A stretch of 64,000 bases of DNA from Anaerolineales bacterium (lineage in GTDB: Bacteria > Chloroflexota > Anaerolineae > 4572-78 > J111), in NCBI GenBank assembly GCA_015075185.1, contig JABTUW010000004.1, positions 496,001-560,000 of the forward strand, written 5' to 3'. The notes beneath the pieces are model-generated. The model was not told the DNA's origin, made no database searches, and saw only the letters and a list, made by a program, of their open reading frames with translations. Position 1 is the first letter of the stretch. The number at the start of each line of letters is the position of its first letter. Both the position numbers and the translations under genes were made by a program. Below are positions 1 to 9,830 of the stretch, one piece after another.

Positions 1-1
1 C

Positions 2-2956
2 GGGCTGCTTATCAAGCGCGTTCTGCTCGGGGTCATCTTGATCGCCCTGGTGATGCTGCCGCGCCTGCTCAACCTTGATATTTTTATTGGCCCCGACGAA
101 ATGGCCGAGTTGGGCCGGGATAACAACTTTACCCTGGCCCTGACCAGGGGCGATCTGGCCGGAACGTTGGTCGGCGACGGCAAGCCGTCGGTGACACTGA
201 TGTGGATTAATACCGTGGGCGTAACCGGCAAGTGGCTCTGGCTGCGCCTCAGCGGCGACCCGCGCCCATTCGAGCAGGTAGTGGACCCGGAGCGCCCTTT
301 TTCGGTCTGGCCGGAACGGCGGATGTTCCTGGCCTTGGTGAGCGGCCTGCAAATTCTGGCGGCGTGGCCCCTCCTGCGGCGCATCTGGCATGAGCAAATT
401 GCCACCATCGCCGTCGGATTGATGGCCCTGGAGCCATTCCTGCTGGCGTTCACCCGCATCATTCGGGGCGACGCGCTGCTGGCCGGGTTTATGATTCTGT
501 CCCTTCTCGGCGCTTTAGCCTTTTTGAAGACCGGCCAGCGCGGCTACAACTTTTTTTCGGGGGCCATGGCCGGGCTGGCCCTGCTGACCAAGCTTTCCGG
601 CGGGGCGATTGTGATCACGATTGCGCTGCTGTACGGAATAGCTCTACTCAATCAGCAAAAGGCGTGTAGCCCAACTTCCTCGCCGGAGCAGATACGGAAA
701 GAGGATGGTTTAAATTCATCCTTCCGCCGTCATCACCTGCCCCTGGCAAGGGGTTCCGCCTTCTTCATCTGGGCGTTTGCTGCCGCCATCATCTTTTTCG
801 GCCTGTGGCCGGCCTGGTGGTTCCGGCCCGTGGAAACATTCGATCTTCTCTGGAATAAGGGTCTGTTCCATGCCGTTGAGGCCGGCCAGGGAGGAGCGGA
901 GCTTTACTTTTGGGGTGCGGTCCGTCCTTCTGGCCCCGGCCTGTGGTTCTATCCGGTGCTCGCCGGGCTGCGTTTGACCCCCTGGCTGTTACTGGGCAGT
1001 TTTATAGCGGTTGGACGCTGGCTGTGGTCAACCTTCCGCTGGCGAGCCGGTCCTGATCTAACCCTGTTAGGCGTGCTGATCTATATCGGGGTTTACTGGC
1101 TGGTCATCACCCTCCCCGACCAGAAACTCGACCGCTTTTTTACGCCTATCGTGCCCGCCCTGGCTATCTTGACCAGTGTCGAGATTGCTAACGTAATTCA
1201 ATGGCTTTCGGAACGGACAAATCATCGCTCAAAACAAGTACCGATTACGTTCCATATTTCACGTCTCACCTATCCGGCTATCCTTCTCATCGGCCTGGCT
1301 CTCACCTGGCACGTTAGCCGCTACCATCCCCTGTACTCCACCTATTTCAACCCACTGAGCGGCCCGCCGCAGTTTTGGGAGTGGGCTTTGCCCATCGGCC
1401 ACGGAGAAGGGGTCAACACTGCTCTGTTATACCTCTCAAGCCAGGGCGATATGGCCGCTAAGACTTTGGTTTGTGGCACGAATCTACCCCGCTGCGAACC
1501 CTTCTTTAGTGGAAAATTGTTATCTCAGGAAAACCTGCGTTCCGGGGCGTGGTTCAAAGCCGATTATGTTTTATGGCACGCTGACGAGGAGCAAATGGAT
1601 GTTTTTCCTGCCGAAGTGCTGGCTTATCTGCGCCGCCGGCCGGCGGTTTATGTCGCTCGTTATCACGGCCTGGATTATACCTGGCTCTATGCCGTTCCCC
1701 GGCCCGCCTTTCTGGCTTCAGACGCCCGGCTGGAAGGCGTGGCCCGCCTTTATGGCTACGACGCCGCCGGCCAGGATTTCGCCGGGCTGAAGCCAGGAGA
1801 TACGGTCAACCTGCGGGTCTACTGGCAAAACGAGGGGCAGGCGCAACAGCAGCAATTTTGGTGGCGGGTGGTGGATGGATCGGGCTACGTTTGGAGCGAA
1901 GCAGCCGCCCGGCCTTTACCCGAATTCGAGGCGGCTGCCTCTCAAATAGGGGCCGTCGTGGAAGGAGCAGTTACCCTGATTCTGCCGGCCGACATGCCGC
2001 CTGGCTCTTATACCTTACGGGCAGGCTTTGCCAGGGCCAAAGAGGAAGTGGGGCAGTTTTCACTGCCGGCGGCCGGCAGTAAATTGGTTGTGTCCGGGGT
2101 TCCTGTTGGCTCCAGCCAGCCCGGCCAGGTTCTGGATCACCCGCTGGCTCCAGGGCTGCGCCTGCATGGCTATGATCTTTCCGGCGATAAGGTAGTACCC
2201 GGTGAGACAATCTGGCTGACCCTTTACTGGCAGGCGGTCAGCTCAATTCAGCGGGATTATGCGCTCACGCTGCGCCTCCTTGACTCGACCGGGCAGCCGG
2301 TGCAGGAGTGGCATGATCTTCAGCCCGTGTCCACCACTTACCCTACCTCCGCCTGGCCGGCCAACAGCAGCGTGCGCGGCCCCCAGCCGATGTCGCTGGC
2401 AAGCGAACTGGCTCCGGGGCAGTACCGGTTTGAACTGAGCCTGGGTGATGTTGTAACCAGTCCTACCCTTGCTGCGGATAAGGCTGAAGTAGGAGTTATC
2501 AACGTGGTATCCCGTAAAACTGTCTTCGATGCGCCGCCGATGCAGTTCCCGGCCAAGGCCGTTTTTGGCGTCATAGCCACCCTTTTAGGCTACGATCTGG
2601 CCGGCGACCTGTCACCCGATGGTGTTCGCGTAACGGTGACGCTCTACTGGCAGGCTCAAAGAAGCACTCCTCAGCCTTATCAGGTTAATCTACGTCTGGT
2701 AGATAGCAGCAGTAATACAACGCTGGCCGAGCAAACGGCTGAACCGGCGCAGGGGAGTGCCCCGACAACCGCGTGGCAAGCCGGAGAAATTATCACCGAC
2801 CGGCATGAGCTGGTGACTGCCAGCAGCCAGCCCGCTTCCGTTAATCTGGAAATCCGGTTTTTAGCCGATACCCTCCAGCCGGCCCTGCTAGCCGACGGCC
2901 AGCCGTTTTTTGTTGTGCCTGAAGTACAGCAAAAAGTATCCTGGCGCACCCAATAA
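2..2956 (+). CDS. GT39/ArnT-like membrane glycosyltransferase with three C-terminal beta-sandwich modules (5' end outside window)
   Basis: Likely transfers a sugar from a polyprenyl-phosphate donor to an extracytoplasmic acceptor (GT-C fold). The frame is open to the first bases of the window. The first in-window start is a TTG at 38, inside the first membrane helix, so the true start is probably upstream. Numbering from that TTG, an Asp-Glu pair (20-21) sits in the first outer loop, a P-S-V-T-L-M-W motif follows, and the second loop has the family pattern TRIIRGDA near 140-147. About ten membrane helices end near residue 440. Three modules start near residues 561, 705 and 842, each with an L-x-GY-D start and a YWQ strand. 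A loop near residues 215-245 contains a palindromic repeat (731-756). Three modules is the highest number in the window. Acceptor and sugar are unknown. Confidence 0.85.
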   Translation, partial: GLLIKRVLLGVILIALVMLPRLLNLDIFIGPDEMAELGRDNNFTLALTRGDLAGTLVGDGKPSVTLMWINTVGVTGKWLWLRLSGDPRPFEQVVDPERPFSVWPERRMFLALVSGLQILAAWPLLRRIWHEQIATIAVGLMALEPFLLAFTRIIRGDALLAGFMILSLLGALAFLKTGQRGYNFFSGAMAGLALLTKLSGGAIVITIALLYGIALLNQQKACSPTSSPEQIRKEDGLNSSFRRHHLPLARGSAFFIWAFAAAIIFFGLWPAWWFRPVETFDLLWNKGLFHAVEAGQGGAELYFWGAVRPSGPGLWFYPVLAGLRLTPWLLLGSFIAVGRWLWSTFRWRAGPDLTLLGVLIYIGVYWLVITLPDQKLDRFFTPIVPALAILTSVEIANVIQWLSERTNHRSKQVPITFHISRLTYPAILLIGLALTWHVSRYHPLYSTYFNPLSGPPQFWEWALPIGHGEGVNTALLYLSSQGDMAAKTLVCGTNLPRCEPFFSGKLLSQENLRSGAWFKADYVLWHADEEQMDVFPAEVLAYLRRRPAVYVARYHGLDYTWLYAVPRPAFLASDARLEGVARLYGYDAAGQDFAGLKPGDTVNLRVYWQNEGQAQQQQFWWRVVDGSGYVWSEAAARPLPEFEAAASQIGAVVEGAVTLILPADMPPGSYTLRAGFARAKEEVGQFSLPAAGSKLVVSGVPVGSSQPGQVLDHPLAPGLRLHGYDLSGDKVVPGETIWLTLYWQAVSSIQRDYALTLRLLDSTGQPVQEWHDLQPVSTTYPTSAWPANSSVRGPQPMSLASELAPGQYRFELSLGDVVTSPTLAADKAEVGVINVVSRKTVFDAPPMQFPAKAVFGVIATLLGYDLAGDLSPDGVRVTVTLYWQAQRSTPQPYQVNLRLVDSSSNTTLAEQTAEPAQGSAPTTAWQAGEIITDRHELVTASSQPASVNLEIRFLADTLQPALLADGQPFFVVPEVQQKVSWRTQ
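731..756 (+). repeat. 26-nt hairpin repeat inside a coding region, copy 1
   Basis: This 26-nt segment with a CCCCT/AGGGG hairpin core is identical to the reverse complement of 43889-43914. Both copies lie inside GT-C genes and are read in the same frame, as HHLPLARGS. The element looks like an intergenic palindromic repeat that became coding sequence in a cytoplasmic loop. Confidence 0.8.
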
Positions 2957-2970
2957 TGAGATTACGTAAT

Positions 2971-3025
2971 TTGTAGCGGCGACCCTTGCGGTCGCCCTGG
3001 GTGGGGGCAAGTCCCGCCGCTACAA
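2971..3025. repeat. Intergenic palindromic (REP-like) repeat
   Basis: The ends TTGTAGCGGCG (2971-2981) and CGCCGCTACAA (3015-3025) are perfect 11-bp inverted repeats around a GC-rich centre with weaker internal pairing. It lies 14 bp after the first gene's stop and 40 bp before the next start. There is no T-tract, so I call it a repeat rather than an intrinsic terminator, although it could fold in RNA. Confidence 0.7.
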
Positions 3026-3065
3026 TTGCAGAATTTGGTTGTCAAAATTCATCAAGAGAGATAAG

Positions 3066-5309
3066 ATGTCCGGTTTATCAGCAAAACTGTCCAGGCAACT
3101 GGCGCTGCTCGTCGTTTTATTCTCTTTATTTATCGGCCTCTATAACCTGGGCGATACCCGTATTGCTGCGGATGAGTTGAAAACTTTCAGGACGATTGAG
3201 TTCCGCAGCCCCTTTGAAGTAGTCAGCTATTATCATACCAGCAGCCATCTGCTGCATTCCTTCCTCCTGACCATCATCTATCAGTTCACAACCCACATCT
3301 ATTTCTTCCGGCTGGTTTCGGTGGTATTTGCCGTACTGACGGTAGCGATGACCTACCGCTGGAGCAGAACTTTTTTGCGGGGGAGGCAGCAGCCTTTTGG
3401 CCACCCCGCTTCCGCTGACGGATTAGCTTTGGGCGTATCTTTCCTCCTGGCTATCACCCCGATCTTTGTCCGCTACCAGCGTGAAATTCGGGGTTATTCG
3501 GCGACGGTTTTCTTTGGCTTGATTATTTTCTTCTGCTTGTGGCAAATCGCTGAACGCGTGAGAAAGGGTCAATCTCCCTCAAAATATTGGGGTCTCTTTA
3601 TCGCCGCCTCTGTCCTCGGCCTCTATACTCACTTTTTTATGATCTTTGCCCTGCTGGCGGTAACGGTAATTGTCGCTCTGGAGTGGTTGTCCGCTGGGGA
3701 GCGGACACGCGCGGCTCAAACTCTGCTCAGACCCTATCTGCTCAGTCTTGTTGCCGTTGCCTTACTGCTCGGCCTGCTGCTGACGCCGCTGGTCGGACAA
3801 ATTGTGGCCGTGCCGGAAACCGAAGGCCGTTATGTCTCTGATTTTATCTCGTTTTCACTGAGCTGGGGGTTTGTGCAACAATATTTGGAGGCATTTCAAC
3901 TTTTTAGCCCGCTGAGCGACTTTAAGGAGCTGCCCGATATTTTCCTTGCGCTAGCCTTGGTTGGGGCGGTGAATAATTGGCGGCTGCCCCAACGGCGCCG
4001 CCAGATCACCTGGCTCGTTTTATGGTGGCTGATTCCGTTTGCGGCGATCCCCTTTTTTTTGCTGCTGGTCCCCTGGGGTATGGCCCAGGCTCGCTTTTAC
4101 CTGTTTACCCTGCCGGCTTACCTGCTCCTTGGCCTGTATGGGCTGGAGGCTGTGGTTGAGGGAGCAGTGACCGTATCAGGCAAACGTTTCCGGCCAGCAT
4201 TAGGAGTTGGGCTAGCCATCCTCCTCATGGCCCTCGCCATACCGAGTCTGGTTAATCTATTTACCAATTTGAATCGGCTGACAGTGGAGCAGGCCTGGAC
4301 CTCGGTTGCCGCTCATTTACAAACTCATGTCCAGGCCGATGATTTGATTTTGTGTGAAGCCTTTGAACTGCCGGGAGGGGATGAGGCTAAATGCCGCTGG
4401 CAGCTTAATCAGATCTCAGAACTAACCACCGCCCGGCTGCCCATTCCCTACTTTAGCGCCATTGCTGAGTTTCGGGGGGCAGAAAAGCGGCGGGAGATGC
4501 TGGAACAGCGGGGGCAGGTCTGGTTTGTCCTGTATTTCAGGGATTCGACCCGTGCTCAAGTTGTCAGTTTTGAAGATGCGCCTGGAGTAACAACAACACG
4601 AGTGGGCACGACTTGGCTTGTTCGGGTGAGCACCGGGGACAGTCTACTGGAGAACCTGACGGCGCTGGGCGAGTGGCTGCTCAAGGCCCTACCCGACGAA
4701 GATCACCAGTTTCGCTATCACCTCGATGTGGCCCAATTGTACGCTTTGGCTGGGGAACAGGAGAACGCCAATCGCCACCTGGAGCAGGCCGTTCAACTGC
4801 AACAGCAGTCAAACGAGGCCAGCCGCATCCCGGAATTGAGGACAGTGGCGGCTCTGGTTCGTTTCTATGCCCCGGCTAAGCCAACCCCTCAGCATGGGGT
4901 CAATGTAAATTTTGATAACCGCCTCACTTTGTCCGGCTACTCGCTGGAACCACAAGTGTTGAGTGCGGCTCAATCCAGCCTGGTCAGCCTTTCCCTGTAC
5001 TGGCAGGTTTCGGCTACCCCGGAAAAAGATTATTCCGTTTTTGTCCATCTTAAGGATTCCGGCAATCAGATGGTCAGTTCTTTTGATTTTCAGCCTTTCG
5101 ATGCCATCTATCCCATGTCCTACTGGTCCCCTGGAGTCGCGCTGCGCGAAGCGCGTCAATTTACCCTGCCGGCCAACCTGCCGCCCGGCGAATATACGCT
5201 GGCAGTTGGTATCTACTGGCCGGGTGATCTGAGCCGGCTAAAAATTATAGATGATCCTACCGGTGAAAACGAGGTGAGGTTGGGTAAGCTGGTGGTGAAC
5301 AGATCGTGA
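3066..5309 (+). CDS. GT39-like membrane glycosyltransferase with helical linker and one beta-sandwich module
   Basis: GT-C enzyme of 747 residues. I chose ATG 3066 because AAGAGAG lies 5 nt upstream; an in-frame TTG at 3039 lacks such a site. The Asp-Glu pair is at 36-37. The second loop has RYQREIRGYS (about 136-145), the RxxRxYS type rather than the SRxxxxDA type of most neighbours. Membrane helices run to about residue 410. A soluble part follows, with an Ala/Leu/Gln-rich helical segment resembling a TPR pair (about 515-590) and one beta-sandwich module from about 614, with typical YPMSYW and LPPGEYTLAVGIY motifs. Closest in design to the minus-strand gene at 19540-21747. It is convergent with the next gene. 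Substrate unknown. Confidence 0.85.
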   Translation: MSGLSAKLSRQLALLVVLFSLFIGLYNLGDTRIAADELKTFRTIEFRSPFEVVSYYHTSSHLLHSFLLTIIYQFTTHIYFFRLVSVVFAVLTVAMTYRWSRTFLRGRQQPFGHPASADGLALGVSFLLAITPIFVRYQREIRGYSATVFFGLIIFFCLWQIAERVRKGQSPSKYWGLFIAASVLGLYTHFFMIFALLAVTVIVALEWLSAGERTRAAQTLLRPYLLSLVAVALLLGLLLTPLVGQIVAVPETEGRYVSDFISFSLSWGFVQQYLEAFQLFSPLSDFKELPDIFLALALVGAVNNWRLPQRRRQITWLVLWWLIPFAAIPFFLLLVPWGMAQARFYLFTLPAYLLLGLYGLEAVVEGAVTVSGKRFRPALGVGLAILLMALAIPSLVNLFTNLNRLTVEQAWTSVAAHLQTHVQADDLILCEAFELPGGDEAKCRWQLNQISELTTARLPIPYFSAIAEFRGAEKRREMLEQRGQVWFVLYFRDSTRAQVVSFEDAPGVTTTRVGTTWLVRVSTGDSLLENLTALGEWLLKALPDEDHQFRYHLDVAQLYALAGEQENANRHLEQAVQLQQQSNEASRIPELRTVAALVRFYAPAKPTPQHGVNVNFDNRLTLSGYSLEPQVLSAAQSSLVSLSLYWQVSATPEKDYSVFVHLKDSGNQMVSSFDFQPFDAIYPMSYWSPGVALREARQFTLPANLPPGEYTLAVGIYWPGDLSRLKIIDDPTGENEVRLGKLVVNRS

Positions 5310-5368
5310 GACAGGCGAGGTTTCGGTGAGTTTCAGGATCAAACGATTATCTCCCAGTGAGGTGGCAG

Positions 5369-7429
5369 TTATTGGGGGAAGCTAATCTCGCCAATCACGT
5401 AGATGCTGGGATAAAGCAGTTCACTTTCCACGGGTAGAATTCGGATGCGGTCATACCCCTGCAGGGCCGCTGCTTCTGGAATTTTAATTGGCGAAGTAAC
5501 TCCCGCTGCGGGAATTTGAGCCGGTAGCTGGAGCGTTTGGTCTGCTACCGGCGAGTCGCCGTGGTAATAAACCAATTGGAAATGGCCCTGCTCAGCCGGA
5601 ATTTCTGTCCCCTCAGACGTTAACCTGATTTGGGCTTCTTGCACATAGTGCAACGTGCCCAGATTTAGCTCGATGCCGGCGTAGTCGGTCAAATGATTGG
5701 CCTCGCTCCACAACCTTTTGGCCGGACTGGGCCGGTCTACTTGAAAGAACGGGCGATACGTGGCCAGCCAGGCGTTGTACTGCCCGGTATTCAATTTCCA
5801 GATTTCGACCAGGCGGTCGCGGTCAAACAGGGGACCCCGAACAACCCAGGCCAGTTTGTCGTAATAGGCGGCCAGTTCGGGCGGGGTCAATTGATTTTGG
5901 CCCGATTGCAGCGTTTCGATGTAACCCGGCGGAATGTGGCGGGTAAAGTGGCCGATGCGCCAATCGGGGCTGAGTTCAGCCGGGAGGCGAGCCAGCAGCG
6001 GGTCGGCCAGGGCCATTTTATCCACGACGTACACCTGCGGACCGGCAAAAAAGCCAAAATAACCAATCGCCCCCCGGATTTCGACCGCCGGGCCGGCCTG
6101 TCGAGCGGCCTGGCCTTTAACGACCCAATCATGGTTGGGCCAGGTCAGACCGGGGTTTTGGAGCGCCCGGAGCAGGCCGGACGCCTGGTAGTAATAAGCC
6201 CGTTCATCCTCGATGCCGTAGTGGTCGCGGATGCCCTCGCGGTTCTGGCCATATGTGGCGTCGCTCAGCAGGGGCGAACGGGGAGAAAGCAGACCCAGCA
6301 GCAGAACGACACCCAGCATCAGCCCCCACACGGGCAGCCTGGTCTGTTGAACGTTAAACGTTGAATGTTGAATGTTCAAGACTAAAAGCGTGGCCGCTAC
6401 AAAAAGAGGCGCGGCCAAAAAACGGCCGCTCATAAAATCGCCGCCAATTTTGACGATGTAAATGAGATAAAGGATCACGCCCAGGGCCAGCGTTATTTTG
6501 CGGGATTCTCTTGCTGTGAAAGCGGTAAGCAGGCCCATGACAATGACGAGCAGGGTCAAAGGGTCTGAGCGAAGCGAGTTTGACAAGTAGTAGAAGCCGA
6601 CATTCAGGAGAGTCGCCTGGCCAATTCCGGTGTTTAACTTGGCGTAAGCGGTGTTAGGAAAAAGAAAGCCATAATAAAACAGGGAGAAGAATTCCCACAG
6701 AATAAAAGGGATAAAACCGGCAATTATCACCATCAAACGTAAAACATAAAGCGTTAAACGTGAAGGAGTAAGATTGCCCGTCCGCTGTGGTGTCAAAAAT
6801 AACGAGGTATAGCCGAGCGGCGGCAGAAAGAACAGCAAGGCGTCCATCCGGTTGAGCGTGGCCAACGCAGCGATCAAAGCCAGCCAGAATAGAGCCTGAA
6901 GATTAAAGCCTGGCTGCCGGTGCGACAAATAAAGCCAGAGAAAGAGCGCCAGCAAGAGATAGGTCAGGGGATTCTCCAGGCCGGAGGTAGCGTAATCCAC
7001 AAAGGCTTTGGAGCAGGCCAAAATCGTTACCCCCAGCGCCGCTGCTCCAGGCGAGTCAATAATTTTGAAGGCGAACACCAGGATGACCGCCAGAGACACC
7101 AGCATAGACAAAAACAGGCTGGTGTAAAAAATCTCGCCGGTAAAGGCGTAAACGGCGGCCACTAAAAACATCCATAAGGGATGGGTGTAAGCCTGCACTC
7201 TTTCCATGACATTCCAGGTCAGGCCATAACCATTGACCCAGTTATCAACGGTTCTAAAGGTGATGTAAGCATCATCGCTGAGCCAGGCGCTGCGAAACAT
7301 GACTACGGCAAATACAAGCACGGCCAGCGCAGCAATTAATTTGTCGCGCCTCAAGGCCAGACGGGTCATCTGCGGCACAACCACGGAGTTTGCCTCAAGT
7401 TGCTCGGGGGCTGTCTGGGGTCTGTTCAC
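5369..7429 (-). CDS. AftB-like GT-C arabinofuranosyltransferase-family membrane protein
   Basis: 686 residues. It differs from the other GT-C proteins here and carries the signature of the family of mycobacterial AftB (terminal arabinofuranosyltransferase, donor decaprenyl-phosphoryl-arabinose): SDDAYITFR (51-59), NGYGLTWN, ERVQAYTHPLW (76-86), ATSGLENPL (about 147-155), PNTAYAKL (258-265) and GGDFMSGRF (328-336). About ten helices are followed by an extracytoplasmic C-terminal half from about 390. It lacks the usual beta-sandwich module start but ends in a beta-rich region. Two tandem-repeat tracts (about 6343-6380 and 6735-6766) code for loops beside membrane helices. Its ATG overlaps the stop of the upstream SGNH gene by 4 nt, which suggests translational coupling. 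Family membership is fairly sure; arabinose as the sugar is not shown. Confidence 0.82.
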   Translation of the reverse strand: MNRPQTAPEQLEANSVVVPQMTRLALRRDKLIAALAVLVFAVVMFRSAWLSDDAYITFRTVDNWVNGYGLTWNVMERVQAYTHPLWMFLVAAVYAFTGEIFYTSLFLSMLVSLAVILVFAFKIIDSPGAAALGVTILACSKAFVDYATSGLENPLTYLLLALFLWLYLSHRQPGFNLQALFWLALIAALATLNRMDALLFFLPPLGYTSLFLTPQRTGNLTPSRLTLYVLRLMVIIAGFIPFILWEFFSLFYYGFLFPNTAYAKLNTGIGQATLLNVGFYYLSNSLRSDPLTLLVIVMGLLTAFTARESRKITLALGVILYLIYIVKIGGDFMSGRFLAAPLFVAATLLVLNIQHSTFNVQQTRLPVWGLMLGVVLLLGLLSPRSPLLSDATYGQNREGIRDHYGIEDERAYYYQASGLLRALQNPGLTWPNHDWVVKGQAARQAGPAVEIRGAIGYFGFFAGPQVYVVDKMALADPLLARLPAELSPDWRIGHFTRHIPPGYIETLQSGQNQLTPPELAAYYDKLAWVVRGPLFDRDRLVEIWKLNTGQYNAWLATYRPFFQVDRPSPAKRLWSEANHLTDYAGIELNLGTLHYVQEAQIRLTSEGTEIPAEQGHFQLVYYHGDSPVADQTLQLPAQIPAAGVTSPIKIPEAAALQGYDRIRILPVESELLYPSIYVIGEISFPQ
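6343..6380. repeat. Short tandem repeat (GTTGAAT/GTTAAAC type) inside the AftB-like gene
   Basis: Degenerate heptamers such as GTTGAAT and GTTAAAC recur here and code for a loop read as IQHSTFNVQQ just before a membrane helix. The frame is kept. Confidence 0.6.
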
Positions 7430-9807
7430 GGTTGGTCTTGACTAAAAGGCGGATGGCTCAACAGATAATCGGTTACAACATCGGCTACCAATTGAGCGCC
7501 ATACTCATTAAAGTGGACTTCGTCGTAAAAAACGGTGGTATCTTTAGGCAAAGCCGAAGCCAGATCAAGGCATTCTACCTGGCGCTGCCGGCATACTTCC
7601 AGCAGGCGTTGGTTATAGCGAGAGATACCCTCTCCCATTGCCTGGGAGGAGTAAAAGTATTCGCGCCCAGGCCCCGCCCCTAACCAAAACAGCTTCTCCT
7701 CGGCCTCTGTTAAATCGGGGCGGTACATGGTCGGTTGAGTCATAAAAATCAGGCGCACCTGATAGATTTCGGCCAAATCAATAATCCGGTTGAGATTGTC
7801 CTCGTACTCGGCCAGCCCAGCCGACAAATCCGGCAGGTCGTCAATTTTGGGAGCGAGCCGCCTTTTCTCGCGCCGCTGCACATAGTTTTGGCCGGTCTCA
7901 TCTTCAACATCAACGGCTTCTACCGCCGTGAGTTGGGTCTGAGAGCGTCGGCTTCTTTCGACAATGCGCCAGATGGCCGTTTGTTGATAGTAAGGCGCAA
8001 AAGGGTCTTGTTCAATCAGCACGTCGAATGCTCGCCTCAGCACCGCTTCTTTGGCTCCCACCGAGGCTGCTAGAAAAGGATTTTCCTCACCCCAGCGGAA
8101 GCCCGAATTGAAATCGTTAAAGCCAACAAGCAGAATAATTGCATCAATTTTAGGGTACTGCGGGATCAAATACTGCACGTGCAGCAAATGCTCGCGGGAC
8201 GTGCGGGCGCTCTTGCCGGTATTGCCAACCCAAACTTTCGAGTCGCTCACCTGTTTATTCAATTTATCCTGGATCAAATAAGGCCAGGCTTCGGTCTGAT
8301 CCAAATAAAGGCACTCTGTTGTGCTGCCCCCAATGGCTAAAATGCGGTAATTATCACCTGCCGAGAATTCATCGCCGCGAATCCCCTGAGAGTTGACAAT
8401 AAAATGGGACTCGCCCTGGACGCCGGGCATGATAGCGGGATCGGGTCTGAAGACGCGCTGCAAATTAGGCAGCCAGGGATAGTACTTTGCCGCCGGTGGA
8501 AAAACCAGCCGTGGTCCAAGCTCGGCCATTGCCAGAATGATCAGCAGGCTGATGGCCAGCCGGTTAAGGATAGTGATGATCTTGGCTGGCAGAATATAGG
8601 CCAGGCCGCCGCCAGCGATGAACCCCAGCGTCGCCAGGTATAAAATCAGCAGACCGTTTTCCAGCCAGGGAATTATCCGGCTCAAGCTTGCCGCGTTCGG
8701 GGCAATTTCGGCCCACTTTGCAGCCGGTAAAAACAGTTGGGGGGGATCGCGCGGGTCCTGGGCGATAACCTGCACTCCCGGAGAGGCCAACACCATATGA
8801 CCATCTTTGACCTGCAAAAAGTTGAGGAAATTACTGCCGGTAAATTCCAGAGTTTGAGATGACAGGCCCCTAATTTTGAGTTTTTGGAAGACGGAGGCGT
8901 AATTTCCAGCCGGGTCTGGAGCTATATTTAAACCAATTTCTTCAGCCTGCAAGGCGCTCAGGGGCAGCTCGGCCCGCCAGACAGCGGGCTGCTGCGCGGC
9001 CAAGGTGACAGCTTTAAACCCAACGGTCGGGGCCAACAGGTCGAGCGTCTGTTCAACACCCTGCCAGCGCACGGTCACCTGGCCCGATTGGGGATTGCTG
9101 GCAAAGAGCAGGGTCAACGGGCCGGGGGCAACTCCTTGCCAGCGCAAGATCGCCGGCTGTTCATTTTGGGCTACCCAGACCGGCTGATTTTGATAGGCCC
9201 CCCAACTGAACCGCTGCTGCTGCCAGCCCTGTTCAGCTTGAAACTGCTCAAAGGGAACGTCGTGGCCGTCGGGCCAGGTGGCCTTGACGAACCAGACATA
9301 CGCCGCCTGCCCAGAGGTCGAGGCTGCTTCCTGCCCCTGCTTCCCGCCGACAACAATCTCTAACGCGACAGGCACGGACCCGTCTTCCGGCAGCGTGAAG
9401 GGTGTATCCCATAAACCGTCGGCAACCCAGGCGGCGGAGAAAATTTGCGGCGACCAGACATTTTCGGCATCCAGCTCTAACGTAACTCTGGTTAATCCAG
9501 CCGGGGTAGTGAAAAGGAAAGCCAGGAGGCCGCAAATTACCCCACCGAGGACAGCCAGGAGCAAGCGCGGCGCCTGCTCAGGGCCAGAACCAAATTTTTG
9601 GAAGAGGCGGCCGGCTCCCCAAAATATCGCTACCCAGGAGAGAGCAAAACCTACGGTAGTTACCAGCCAAATCCCCAGCCAGGCGGCCTGGCCAGCAGCC
9701 TCAAAGCCGAAAATAATCAGCGCTCGCCAGGCTGACAGCCCGGAGATGAGCAAAATTATTACCAGAATGACAGAACCGATGAGTTTATTTTTGCCTGGAA
9801 AGCTCAT
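7426..9807 (-). CDS. Membrane-anchored SGNH/GDSL-family hydrolase, copy 1
   Basis: 793 residues. Two N-terminal helices (about 10-30, 40-65) and a third near 85-100 precede a beta-rich region (about 105-360). Two more helices follow (about 380-435), then a C-terminal SGNH hydrolase domain. Catalytic blocks are visible: GGST with Ser495, Gly528-Asn529, GFND with Asn564, and DEVH with Asp762 and His765. The family includes acyl-esterases and O-acetyl transfer enzymes acting on glycans, so a role in adding or removing acyl groups on surface polysaccharide is inferred. Its paralogue is at 16418-18742, on the other side of the carbamoyltransferase cassette. The 4-nt overlap with the downstream AftB-like gene supports one transcript. 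The catalytic domain should lie on the side reached after five helices, probably outside; topology is inferred. Confidence 0.83.
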   Translation of the reverse strand: MSFPGKNKLIGSVILVIILLISGLSAWRALIIFGFEAAGQAAWLGIWLVTTVGFALSWVAIFWGAGRLFQKFGSGPEQAPRLLLAVLGGVICGLLAFLFTTPAGLTRVTLELDAENVWSPQIFSAAWVADGLWDTPFTLPEDGSVPVALEIVVGGKQGQEAASTSGQAAYVWFVKATWPDGHDVPFEQFQAEQGWQQQRFSWGAYQNQPVWVAQNEQPAILRWQGVAPGPLTLLFASNPQSGQVTVRWQGVEQTLDLLAPTVGFKAVTLAAQQPAVWRAELPLSALQAEEIGLNIAPDPAGNYASVFQKLKIRGLSSQTLEFTGSNFLNFLQVKDGHMVLASPGVQVIAQDPRDPPQLFLPAAKWAEIAPNAASLSRIIPWLENGLLILYLATLGFIAGGGLAYILPAKIITILNRLAISLLIILAMAELGPRLVFPPAAKYYPWLPNLQRVFRPDPAIMPGVQGESHFIVNSQGIRGDEFSAGDNYRILAIGGSTTECLYLDQTEAWPYLIQDKLNKQVSDSKVWVGNTGKSARTSREHLLHVQYLIPQYPKIDAIILLVGFNDFNSGFRWGEENPFLAASVGAKEAVLRRAFDVLIEQDPFAPYYQQTAIWRIVERSRRSQTQLTAVEAVDVEDETGQNYVQRREKRRLAPKIDDLPDLSAGLAEYEDNLNRIIDLAEIYQVRLIFMTQPTMYRPDLTEAEEKLFWLGAGPGREYFYSSQAMGEGISRYNQRLLEVCRQRQVECLDLASALPKDTTVFYDEVHFNEYGAQLVADVVTDYLLSHPPFSQDQP

Positions 9808-9830
9808 AAATTACGACTTTGCAAAGATGA

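Noticed and set aside
5693..6364. 223-codon plus-strand open frame opposite the AftB-like gene
   Set aside because: The minus strand carries clear family motifs throughout, and the plus frame has no domain or start signal.
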